From: Hymenobacter daecheongensis DSM 21074
Lineage (GTDB): Bacteria > Bacteroidota > Bacteroidia > Cytophagales > Hymenobacteraceae
NCBI RefSeq assembly: GCF_900141805.1
Contig: NZ_FQYN01000003.1
Coordinates: 372,001-436,000 of the forward strand
Direction of reading: 5' to 3'
DNA: 64,000 nt
Every line of letters starts with the position of its first letter. Position 1 is the stretch's first letter. The notes under the pieces were generated by a model. The model had not been told where the DNA came from and did not search any database. It saw only the letters and a program-made list of their open reading frames with translations. Shown one piece after another: positions 24,608-32,800 of this stretch. A program made the translations under genes and the position numbers.

Positions 24608-25456
24608 TTATTTTTTACTAACGTCTTTTAATTGGTAAGCACCGGTGTCAAGACAGGGACGGATACCATGAATAAATCGTATCGCTTGTTCGAAATTGTC
24701 TTCTGTATAGATAAAGTCCCTTGCCCGCTCGCGCGCCACCGCGGAGAGATTGGAGTTCAGATAGCGGCGGATCGTTGTCTTATAGCTACCAATCTGGCTG
24801 TGAATAAAGTCCACCTGCTGGTCGATATCGTTGTTGTTAGACAATTTTACTTCTCCGTGCGCTATCAGTAGCTTATATGCCAACACTTTTTGCTTAACAG
24901 TAGTGTGCTTTCCTGGCCCTTCACCTTTTGCCTCGGCTAGATGTCCGGCAGCAAGCTGCTTACTATAAGATTCCAGCCAAGCAAGTGTGTTCCGCAGCAC
25001 TTGTGTTGCTTCCTTCTCATCGGTTTGCTGTGCTACCCCAATGCCTTCCAATAATAGCCGCCGCAAATACCCTTGAAAATCAGCTCTCGCACGTGTAGAT
25101 CCCAACTGGCCCAGGTGGAAAGTGAGCAACTCTACATTGTAAGCTTCAGAAGGTATTAATACAGCGTCTGCACTAACAGGCTCAATGCCGCTAGTTCGTA
25201 GCCGCTGGAGAAGAAAGACATCCCAACGCGCAGGTGAGGCCGGAACCTGACGTCCCTCCGAATCAACTTCAATGAGCTGTGGAAAGGCCAGTGGGTTTTT
25301 AAGGCTTCCTTCATCCTCCGGTATCTGGGGTAAAGTAAAAGATTCTCCCTTAGCGTATGCTTCGCAGGCGTCTATAGTCACCGATTGAGAATACACAAAT
25401 CGCTTTACAACGGCTTCTAAAGTAAAAGGAGGGCGCTTTACCTTGCTACTAGGCAT
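24608..25456 (-). CDS. Hypothetical 282-aa protein at the right island end
   Basis: I do not recognise this protein. It is soluble, with no membrane segment or signal peptide. The C-terminal half is helical and charged (KQKVLAYKLLIAHGEVKLSNNNDIDQQVDFIHSQIGSYKTTIRRYLN, SAVARERARDFIYTEDNFEQAIRFI). It is the first gene inside the right end and precedes the HTH gene by 90 bp. An AGGAGG lies 26 bp before the ATG at 25456, five to six bases from an in-frame CTG, so a slightly longer start is possible. Position suggests a role in element regulation, but nothing in the sequence proves it. Confidence 0.6.
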   Translation of the reverse strand: MPSSKVKRPPFTLEAVVKRFVYSQSVTIDACEAYAKGESFTLPQIPEDEGSLKNPLAFPQLIEVDSEGRQVPASPARWDVFLLQRLRTSGIEPVSADAVLIPSEAYNVELLTFHLGQLGSTRARADFQGYLRRLLLEGIGVAQQTDEKEATQVLRNTLAWLESYSKQLAAGHLAEAKGEGPGKHTTVKQKVLAYKLLIAHGEVKLSNNNDIDQQVDFIHSQIGSYKTTIRRYLNSNLSAVARERARDFIYTEDNFEQAIRFIHGIRPCLDTGAYQLKDVSKK

Positions 25457-25522
25457 GTATTTACAAGAGTTTACCAGAATTTCCTCCTACGGCAGAAACA
25501 GGGACGTATGTTATGCCAGCGG

Positions 25523-25542
25523 CGGCCCCACTCACGGCCCCA
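25523..25542 (+). promoter_or_regulatory. Right copy of the 20-nt terminal repeat
   Basis: CGGCCCCACTCACGGCCCCA, same orientation as 6112-6131 with one mismatch. It lies 36 bp inside attR. Confidence 0.5.
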
Positions 25543-25549
25543 GTAACAA

Positions 25550-25584
25550 AAAAACCGCCATTGCAGCCTGCAATGGCGGTTTTT
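25550..25584 (-). terminator. Island-borne terminator of tRNA-Lys
   Basis: Perfect 17-bp stem (25550-25566 with 25568-25584) with A and T runs, directly after the tRNA 3' end. It replaces the chromosomal terminator left at 5955-5989. Confidence 0.75.
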
Positions 25585-25601
25585 GGTGATCCCGCTGGGA
25601 T
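25578..25601. repeat. attR: 24-bp repeat in the tRNA-Lys 3' end
   Basis: Exact copy of 5983-6006. It covers part of the terminator stem, CCA, the acceptor stem and part of the T-arm of the intact tRNA. Confidence 0.85.
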
Positions 25602-25659
25602 TCGAACCCAGGACCCGTACATTAAAAGTGTACTGCTCTACCAGCTGAGCTACAGAATC
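25584..25659 (-). tRNA. tRNA-Lys (anticodon TTT), integration target
   Basis: 76 nt on the minus strand with encoded CCA. Acceptor stem GATTCTG pairs with CGGGATC. D-arm is GCTCAGCTGGTAGAGC. The anticodon stem GTACA/TGTAC encloses the loop CTTTTAA (anticodon TTT). The T-arm is CTGGG-TTCGAAT-CCCAG. All stems are intact, so the tRNA is functional despite the island at its 3' end. Confidence 0.95.
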
Positions 25660-25715
25660 GTTTACTTGCATTCCGGACGCGTGCTCCCTGATTGCGGATG
25701 CAAAAGTAGACGAAC

Positions 25716-26450
25716 GTGCTTAATCTGCCAAATGCTTTGCTGAAAAACAGCCTCTTTTTTTGCTTCTTGTTTTTGCTGCTTATTCAAACTACTAGCGGTC
25801 AAACTATTAGCCCAGTTCTTCGCAAGGCCGATTCTCTGTTTGCTCGGGGAGCCTACGAAACGGCTTATCCGCTTTATCGGCAGGAGCTGCGGCGGCATGG
25901 GCGGGCTTCTGACCGCTCATTGCTGCGCATGGCGTATGTGCAGGAAGGTTTGGGGCATTATCCGGCGGCACTCTATTATCTGAGTCTGGCGCAGGCCCGG
26001 CAGCCGCGCCGGACAACCTGGCTGAAAATCACGGAAGTAGCCCAGAACCACCGCCTTACCGGCTACACCACCTCCTGGCGGCAGGAATTGATCATCACTT
26101 TTCGCCGCTACTACTATCGCGGGTTGCAGGGGCTATTGGGCGTGGCGGTGGCGGGTGGCATTCTGCTCCTGCTGCGACGCGGCGCGGCGCGGCGCTGGTG
26201 GCTACCCTACACTACGTATCTGGGGCTGGTGGCGCTGTATCTGAATGTGTTGGTGCCGGACCAGACGGGCCTAGTGGCCCGCTCCCGCGCCGCGCTGATG
26301 GCCGGTCCCAGCGCCGGGGCCAGCTGGCTCACCACCGCCACCGCCGGCGACCGGCTGGTGGTGCAGGGGCAGGAGGACATTTGGTATCGGGTGCGCTGGC
26401 GCGGGCGCGAGGCCTACATCCGCCGCAACGACCTGCTGCTGGTGCAATAA
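25716..26450 (+). CDS. Exported TPR/SH3-type membrane protein
   Basis: This 244-aa protein starts at a GTG (25716) or at an in-frame TTG (25737), which would give a cleaner signal peptide (LLKNSLFFCFLFLLLIQTTSGQ). After cleavage it has one or two TPR-like helical repeats (LRKADSLFARGAYETAYPLYRQELRRHG, YVQEGLGHYPAALYYLSLAQARQ). Two membrane segments follow (GLLGVAVAGGILLLLR and WLPYTTYLGLVALYLNVLV), then a C-terminal SH3b-like domain (AGASWLTTATAGDRLVVQGQEDIWYRVRWRGREAYIRRNDL). The layout resembles BatE-type proteins of Bacteroidota aerotolerance loci, but no bat genes are nearby, so the role is open. Confidence 0.65.
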   Translation: MLNLPNALLKNSLFFCFLFLLLIQTTSGQTISPVLRKADSLFARGAYETAYPLYRQELRRHGRASDRSLLRMAYVQEGLGHYPAALYYLSLAQARQPRRTTWLKITEVAQNHRLTGYTTSWRQELIITFRRYYYRGLQGLLGVAVAGGILLLLRRGAARRWWLPYTTYLGLVALYLNVLVPDQTGLVARSRAALMAGPSAGASWLTTATAGDRLVVQGQEDIWYRVRWRGREAYIRRNDLLLVQ

Positions 26451-26532
26451 GCTGAAGCCGCGGGTCAGCCATTGCCCTGCCTTATTTATCCCAAAAGCCG
26501 CCGCCATACTACTTAGCTTCTGCCCGGTTGCC

Positions 26533-27336
26533 TTATACCGGTGAGCCTTCCTCCTTGCGGAAGTGGCTCAGCACCAGGCGGTCGGTGAGGGCGGGAAACC
26601 ACTTGTTCAGCAACACGGTGAGCTTGCCCTGGCCGGTAAGCACCAGGTCGCGGCGGCGCTGCTGCACGGCCCGCAGCAGGTGCTGGGCCACTTCCTCGCT
26701 GCTCATCATTTTCTGCTCGTCGCGGGGCGATTCGCCCTGGGCGGAGCCGTCGGCGGCCAGCGCGGTCTGCCGGATGTTGGAGGTGGTGAAGCCGGGGCAG
26801 GCCACCAGCACGTGTACGCCCTGGGGCAGCAGCTCGGTACGCAAGGCTTCCAGAAAGCCCTGCATAGCAAATTTGGAGGCCGAATAGCCCGTGCGCCCCG
26901 GCAGCCCTCGGTAGCCGGCAATGCTGCTGATGCCCACAATTGAGCCTTTGGCCGCTATAATGTGCGGCAGCGCGAACTTGGTGGCGTACACGGTGCCGAA
27001 GAAATTGGTCTGCATCAACTGCCGGATTACATCGAGGTCGGCATCCTCGAAGCGGGCCCGCATGGAGATACCGGCGTTGTTGAGCAGCACGTCGAGGCGG
27101 CCAAAAGCGGCGATGGTTTCGGCTACGGCCCGCTGCGAATCCTCTTCGCGGCCAACATCGGCCCGCACGGTGCGGTGCGCAATGCCCAGGCGGGTCAGTT
27201 CCTGGGCGGTGTCGGCCAGGCGGGCTTCGTCGCGGCCCGTGACAACTATTTGAGCACCAACCTGCCCAAATGCCACCGCGCAGGCGCGGCCAATGCCGGA
27301 GGTGCCCCCGGTGATGAGAACTACTTTTCCTTTCAT
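26533..27336 (-). CDS. Short-chain dehydrogenase/reductase (SDR)
   Basis: This 267-aa classical SDR has the Rossmann NAD(P)-binding motif TGGTSGIG at the N-terminus, NNAG at about 90 and the catalytic Ser-Tyr-Lys set in ISSIAGYRG and GYSASKFAMQGF. The substrate cannot be read from sequence. The residue after beta-strand 2 (VVTGRDEARL, with Arg) suggests NADPH preference. A TAGTTTTG box (plus 27386-27393) upstream may be its promoter. It is divergent from the T9SS cargo gene at 27533. Confidence 0.9.
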   Translation of the reverse strand: MKGKVVLITGGTSGIGRACAVAFGQVGAQIVVTGRDEARLADTAQELTRLGIAHRTVRADVGREEDSQRAVAETIAAFGRLDVLLNNAGISMRARFEDADLDVIRQLMQTNFFGTVYATKFALPHIIAAKGSIVGISSIAGYRGLPGRTGYSASKFAMQGFLEALRTELLPQGVHVLVACPGFTTSNIRQTALAADGSAQGESPRDEQKMMSSEEVAQHLLRAVQQRRRDLVLTGQGKLTVLLNKWFPALTDRLVLSHFRKEEGSPV

Positions 27337-27385
27337 GAGCTAAAGCAAGCGTGAAGACTGGCCGGGCAGACTGGGCCAGAAAAGG

Positions 27386-27393
27386 CAAAACTA
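27386..27393 (-). promoter_or_regulatory. -7 box of the SDR gene
   Basis: TAGTTTTG on the minus strand, 50 bp before the ATG at 27336. No good TTG at -33. Confidence 0.35.
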
Positions 27394-27532
27394 CGGCTTT
27401 TGCGAACGTGGGGCAGCCCCCGCCGCGGCCGGAAAAAAACCGGCCCGCGCGGACCGGCCGGCTACCGTGCGAATAGGATTTAGTCGCTACATTTAGGGAC
27501 AAATTTCCCCGTCCCTATTTCCGGCGTTTTCT

Positions 27533-29758
27533 ATGATTCAACTACTACGCTTTGGGCGCAAAGCGCCAGCACTTTACGGCTTTTTACTTCCGGCCTTGCT
27601 ACTACTGGCCGGCACTACTGCGCAGGCCCAATGCCCGGTGGCGGCCAACTGCACGCCCGGCGCGGCTTCCAATCCGGGAGCCATCAGCGTGGGCATGGGC
27701 ATTTTCAACGTCACGCTGGGCTCCATCAACAGCACCACCATTGGCGTGGCTGATGGCTATAAGGACTACTCGTGCGCGGGCAGCGCCACGCTCACGGTCG
27801 GCACTGACCACGCCATCAGCGTGCGGACCAATGCCAACACCGACGAGAACGTGCGGGTCTGGCTCGACCTCAACAACGACGGGGCCTTCGATGCCACCAC
27901 GGAGTTGGTGTTTTCCTCAAACAGCAAGCGCCTGCACACCGGCACCATTCGCCTGCCCCTGACCACCACGCTGAACGCCCGCCTGCGGCTGCGCGTGGCC
28001 GCCGACTATTTCGGCTCGCCGGTGCCGGGTCCCTGCACCACGCCGGTATTTTCGCAGACCGAAGACTACGCCCTGACGGCCGTGACCAACACGGCTGCCC
28101 CCACCGCCGAATTTGTTGCCGACCAGCCCCTGACGTGTTCGGGTTGCGTGCAGTTCACCGACCAGAGCCAGAATTCGCCCACCTCGTGGCTCTGGAACTT
28201 CGGCGACGGCACCACCAGCACCCTGCAGAGCCCCCGCCGCTGCTACACCACCGCCGGCACCTACACCGTGACGCTGACGGCCACCAACGCCGCGGGCAGC
28301 AACACCCGCACCCGCACCAACTACGTGACCTACAACAGCACGGTGCCCGTGGCGGCTAGCTGCGCGCCTACCACGGCGGCGCAGTGCTGCGGCTACGGCA
28401 TCACGCAGTTCACGCTGGGCACGCTCACCAAATCCTCGGCGGTGGGCAGCTACGAAGATTTTACCTGCTCTTCCCGCGTCGAGCTGACGGAGGGCAACTC
28501 CTACGCCATCAGCATTACCACGGGCACGGCCAACGCGCAGGACACGCGGGTGTGGCTGGACCTAAACAACGACGGCGTGCTCAATGCCACCACCGAGCTG
28601 CTGTATCAGGCCCTGAACCGGGTGAGCCCGACCGGCACGATTAGCATTCCGGGGTCGGCGGTGAAAAACCAGCCGTTGCGCCTGCGCGTGATTTCGGACT
28701 TTGTGGGCGGGGCCAGCCTGCCGTGCGCCAATCCGCAGCTGGGCCAGGCCGAAGACTACACCGTGACGGTGCGCGCAAACACCAACCCGCCGGTGGCCGC
28801 CTTCACTTCGAACTACGTGCCCGCCGCCTGCGTGAACCCCGTGCAGTTCACCGACCAGAGCCAGAACGCCCCGACTTCGTGGCTCTGGAACTTCGGCGAC
28901 GGCACTACCAGCACCCTGCAGAACCCCTCGCACCAGTACACCACGTCGGGCACTTACACCGTGGCGCTGACCGCCACCAACGCCTTTGGCAGCAACACCA
29001 GCACCCGCACCAGCTACCTGACCGTGGCCGTGCCCTGCCTGCAGTACTGCGCCTCCACTGGCCAGAACCAGAACGTCTGGCTGACCACCGTGGGCGTAAC
29101 GGGCCCGGCCCTGAATTTCAGCAACTCTTCGGGAGCCGACCCGAACGGCTACGGCAACTACCTGAGCCGCACCATTACGCTGCGTATCGGCCAGACGTAT
29201 AGCCTGACCACTACGGCCGGCCAGGGCTTCCAGCGCACTACGTCGGTCTGGATTGACTTCAACCGCGACGGTACGTTTGCCACCAACGAGCTGCTGGCTA
29301 ACAGCGCTTCCGGCATCAGCTCCTTTTCCAGCTTTGCCATTCCCAGCCAGACCAGCCTGGTGGGCTTCACCCGGATGCGCATCGTGACGCGGCTGAATAG
29401 CAACCAGGCCAACCCCTGCCTGCAGAATCAGCTGAACGCCGAAACGGAGGACTATTCGGTGGAAATCAGCCAGGGCACGGCCACCGCGGAGGCCCGCACG
29501 CTGCCGGCCCTGAGCATCTTCCCCAACCCCACGCCGGACGGAATGCTGCACCTGCGCCTGCCCGATGCCAGCGCCGCCGGCTCCTACGCCGTGACGGTGT
29601 ACAATGTGCTGGGAGCTGAGCTGCAGCGCACCCAGCTCCTGCTGGGCCCGGCCCGCCCCGCCACCCTCGACCTGACGGCGCTGCCCCGCGGCCTGTATGT
29701 GGTGCGGCTGCAGGGCACCAATGGCCAGGTGGCCATCCGCCGCATCGAGCGCCAGTAA
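27533..29758 (+). CDS. T9SS type A cargo protein with GEVED and PKD domains
   Basis: This 741-aa secreted protein has a signal peptide (ALYGFLLPALLLLAGTTAQAQ). Three GEVED-type beta domains follow, each with the hallmark RVWLDLNNDGAF or VWIDFNRDGTF and closing with Q(T/A)EDYxxxV. Between them are two PKD domains (SWLWNFGDGTTSTLQ... YTVTLTATNAAGSNT). The C-terminal 80 residues are a type A T9SS sorting domain (LSIFPNPTPDGMLHL ... LTALPRGLYVVRLQ). It should cross the outer membrane by T9SS, be processed by a PorU-type sortase and stay at the surface. The two PKD-coding stretches are nearly identical in DNA (around 28150 and 28850), a sign of internal duplication. The next gene, 77 bp downstream, is also T9SS cargo. 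Confidence 0.9.
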   Translation: MIQLLRFGRKAPALYGFLLPALLLLAGTTAQAQCPVAANCTPGAASNPGAISVGMGIFNVTLGSINSTTIGVADGYKDYSCAGSATLTVGTDHAISVRTNANTDENVRVWLDLNNDGAFDATTELVFSSNSKRLHTGTIRLPLTTTLNARLRLRVAADYFGSPVPGPCTTPVFSQTEDYALTAVTNTAAPTAEFVADQPLTCSGCVQFTDQSQNSPTSWLWNFGDGTTSTLQSPRRCYTTAGTYTVTLTATNAAGSNTRTRTNYVTYNSTVPVAASCAPTTAAQCCGYGITQFTLGTLTKSSAVGSYEDFTCSSRVELTEGNSYAISITTGTANAQDTRVWLDLNNDGVLNATTELLYQALNRVSPTGTISIPGSAVKNQPLRLRVISDFVGGASLPCANPQLGQAEDYTVTVRANTNPPVAAFTSNYVPAACVNPVQFTDQSQNAPTSWLWNFGDGTTSTLQNPSHQYTTSGTYTVALTATNAFGSNTSTRTSYLTVAVPCLQYCASTGQNQNVWLTTVGVTGPALNFSNSSGADPNGYGNYLSRTITLRIGQTYSLTTTAGQGFQRTTSVWIDFNRDGTFATNELLANSASGISSFSSFAIPSQTSLVGFTRMRIVTRLNSNQANPCLQNQLNAETEDYSVEISQGTATAEARTLPALSIFPNPTPDGMLHLRLPDASAAGSYAVTVYNVLGAELQRTQLLLGPARPATLDLTALPRGLYVVRLQGTNGQVAIRRIERQ

Positions 29759-29835
29759 GTCCGGGCGCTCCTTCTTCTTTGCCTTTCCCACCGGCCGCAC
29801 TGCGCCGGCCCTCTTTCTTTTTCTAATTGAATTCT

Positions 29836-32800
29836 ATGCGACCATTTTTACAGCGTAGCCTGCTCCTGGTGCTTTTGCTGATGGGCTTGCGGGCTATGCC
29901 GGCGGCAGCCTCCCACTTGCTGGGCGGCGAAATCACTTACTCCTATCTAAACGCCAACGGCCCCGCGGCCACGCCTTACCGCTACCGCGTAACGGTGCTG
30001 GTATATGTGAATGCCGGCAGCACTTCTTCGGTGCCTGATGGCCGGCCGTCGGTTGACGTGGCTTTCTACAACAAGACCACCGGCAACCGCCTGCAGACGG
30101 TTACTATTCAGCGCACGTCTAACCCCATCATCACGCCGCCCCAGCCGGGCGGGTGCAGCACGCCGGGCGGCGCGCCCATCACGGTGCGGCTGGTGCGCTA
30201 CGAAACCATCGTGAACCTGCCGCTGGCCTTCGAGGGCTACTACGCCGTGTATACCGACGGCACCCGCAACGCCGGCATTCTGAACCTGGCCCAGTCGGAC
30301 AGCTGGGGCCAGTTGATTTACGTGGAAATGGCCCCGCCGCTGATTCCCAACTCCTCCCCCACGTTCTCCGATACGGCCGTGGTAGTAGTGTGCCAGGGCG
30401 ACACGAGCATCATCGTAAACAACGCCGTGGATGCCGACGGCGACCGGCTGATTTACTCCTTCAGCCGACCCTACGGGTCGCAGGGGGGCGGACCGCTGCC
30501 TACTGTTTTCACCCCACCGCCGCCGGCCGTTACGTACGCCAACGGCTATAGTCAGACCGCGCCCTTCGGCACCGGCCCCGGCCGCTATGCGTTTCTGAAC
30601 GCCAGCAACGGCATCAGCTCCTACGCCACGGCCCTGCTGGGGGCTTATGTGGTGGCGGTAGAGGTGAAGGAATACCGCACCATCAACGGGGCAGAAGTAC
30701 TCATTGGCTCGACGCGCCGGGAAATTCAGCTGGTTTCGCGCACCTGCCAGCCCAACCGGGCTCCGCAGTTTACGCCCTCCACGCTGGCCACGCGCCTCTA
30801 CACGGTGGAAGAAGGCCAGACCGTCAGCTTCAACCTGGCGGCTACCGATGCCGATGGCAACCCCATCAATATGAAAGTAAACAGCGTGCTGCTCGACGGC
30901 TCCGGGCCGTTCAATGCCACGTTTGCCGGCAGTCAGGGCGTAGTGCAGCCCGGCAACCCCACCGGTACGGTGACCGTCAACGGCACCAGCGGCAGCGTGA
31001 ACGGGCAGTTCGTGTTCAACTCCAGCTGCGGCACGGCCCGCAATACGCCCTACGACATTGTGGTGACGGCTACGGACGTGACCTGCGGCGCAAAAAGCAT
31101 TGCCGACGTATTCCAGATTCAGGTGACCAAGGCCGCCGGGCCCACCAGCGTTACTGGCGAGGCCGTGATTTGCGACCGGGCCCAGGTAGCCACCTATACG
31201 GCCGTGGGGCCGGTGGCAAGCAGCTATCTATGGTCGGCGCAGGGCGGCACTATTCAGGGTTCCAACACCAATAATACGGTGCAGGTGCGCTGGAATACCG
31301 TGGGTGCCGGGCGCGTGACGGTGAAGGGCATCTCCGCCCTGGGCTGCCCCTCCGACTCCGTGTCGCGGGCCGTGGACGTGCGCCCGGCCAGCGGCCTGGC
31401 CGTGACGGCCAACCCGACCATCTGCGAAGGCACCAGTACCACGCTCACCGCCAGCGGGGCCCAAAACTACGCCTGGACCGGCGGTGGCCAGAACTCGACT
31501 AGCGCCACCATCACCGTAGCCCCCACCCAGACCACCACCTACACCGTGACGACGACGGACGGCGTGTGCACCACCGCGCGCCAGGTAACGGTGACGGTGA
31601 ATCCGCGCGCCATCGCCAACGCCGGGGCTGACGCGAGTGTGTGCTCAGGCAGCCCCACGCAGCTGGGCGCGGCTTCTTTGGCAGGCTACACCTACCAGTG
31701 GAGCCCGGCTACCGGCCTGAGCAGCGCCACGGTGGCCAACCCTACCTTCCTGCAAACCAACACCACCAGCGCCCCGCAGCAAATCACCTACACCCTGACC
31801 GCCACCACGGCCCAGGGCTGCGTAGCTACCGACCAGGTAACGGTGACCCTGAACCAGGCCGCCGTAGCGCAGGCCGGCCCTAACCCGCAGGCGTTCTGCT
31901 CGGGCGGCTCGGCCGCCATTGGCGTGCTGAACTCCGGCGTAGCCGGCGTGACTTACCTCTGGACCCCGGCCACCGGCCTGGCCAACCCAGCCGCGCCCGC
32001 CACAACGGTAACCCTGACCAACACCGGCACCGCCCCCATCAGCACGGACTACATTCTGCGGGCTACCACCGCGCAGGGCTGCACGGCCGTGGATACGGTG
32101 CGCGTGACGGTGAACCCGGCTGCCATTGCCAATGCCGGCACCAGCCGCGCCGTGTGCTCGGGCGAAACGGTGACGCTGGGTGCGGCTTCTTTGGCGGGCT
32201 ATACCTATCTGTGGAGCCCGGCCACCGGCCTGAGCAGCACTTCGGCGGCCCAGCCTACTTTCTCGCAGGTGAACAATGGCACCGCGCCGCAGACCTACAC
32301 TTTCAACCTGCTGGCCACTACGGCCCAGGGCTGCACGGCTACGGCATCGGTTACGATTACCGTGAATCCGGCGGCGGTGGCAGTGGCCGGCGCTGACCGC
32401 GTATTCTGCTCCGGCGGCTCGGCCGCGCTGGGCGATGCGGCCTCGGCCGTGGCGGGCAGCACCTACCTCTGGAGCCCGGCCACGGGCCTGAGCGCGGCCA
32501 ACACGCCCAACCCGATCGTGACGCTGACCAATACCGGCACCACGCCCATCGTGACCGATTACGTGCTGCTCGTGACCACCAACCTGGGCTGCCTCAAGCG
32601 CGACACCGTGCGCGTGACGGTGAACCCAGCCGCCGTAGCCATTGCCGGCACCGACCGCGCCATCTGCTCGGGCGAAACCACCCAGCTGGGCTCGGCCGCT
32701 TTGGCGGGCTACTCCTATTCGTGGAGCCCGGCCACTGGCCTGAGCAGCGCTACGTCCGCCAACCCGACGTTCTCGCTGGCTAACACCGGCACCACGCCCC

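Larger units (their letters stand above)
5983..25601. mobile_element. tRNA-Lys integrative island with type I R-M, DUF262 and Gabija defence genes
   Basis: An exact 24-bp direct repeat (5983-6006 and 25578-25601) flanks 19.6 kb. The right copy is the 3' end of an intact tRNA-Lys. A tyrosine recombinase sits just inside the left end. An excisionase-like HTH and a VirE-type replication ATPase lie near the right end. In between are seven co-directional defence genes. No capsid, terminase, portal, relaxase or type IV secretion gene is recognisable. The layout fits a phage-satellite-like or mobilisable island. Codon use is visibly more AT-rich in parts (7.4-11.2 kb and the middle of hsdS) than in flanking chromosomal genes. 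Confidence 0.88.

Noticed and set aside
21722..25456. Conjugative or mobilisation module (relaxase, coupling protein)
   Set aside because: No relaxase HUH motif, VirD4-like ATPase or Tra gene is seen; the genes look like a replication/control module instead.
25513..25743. 76-codon plus-strand ORF (DPAGIRTQDP...)
   Set aside because: It is antisense to tRNA-Lys; such frames arise from tRNA complement and are a known annotation artefact.
28562..29800. 412-codon minus-strand ORF
   Set aside because: Antisense shadow of the GEVED/PKD protein caused by GC-rich codon bias.
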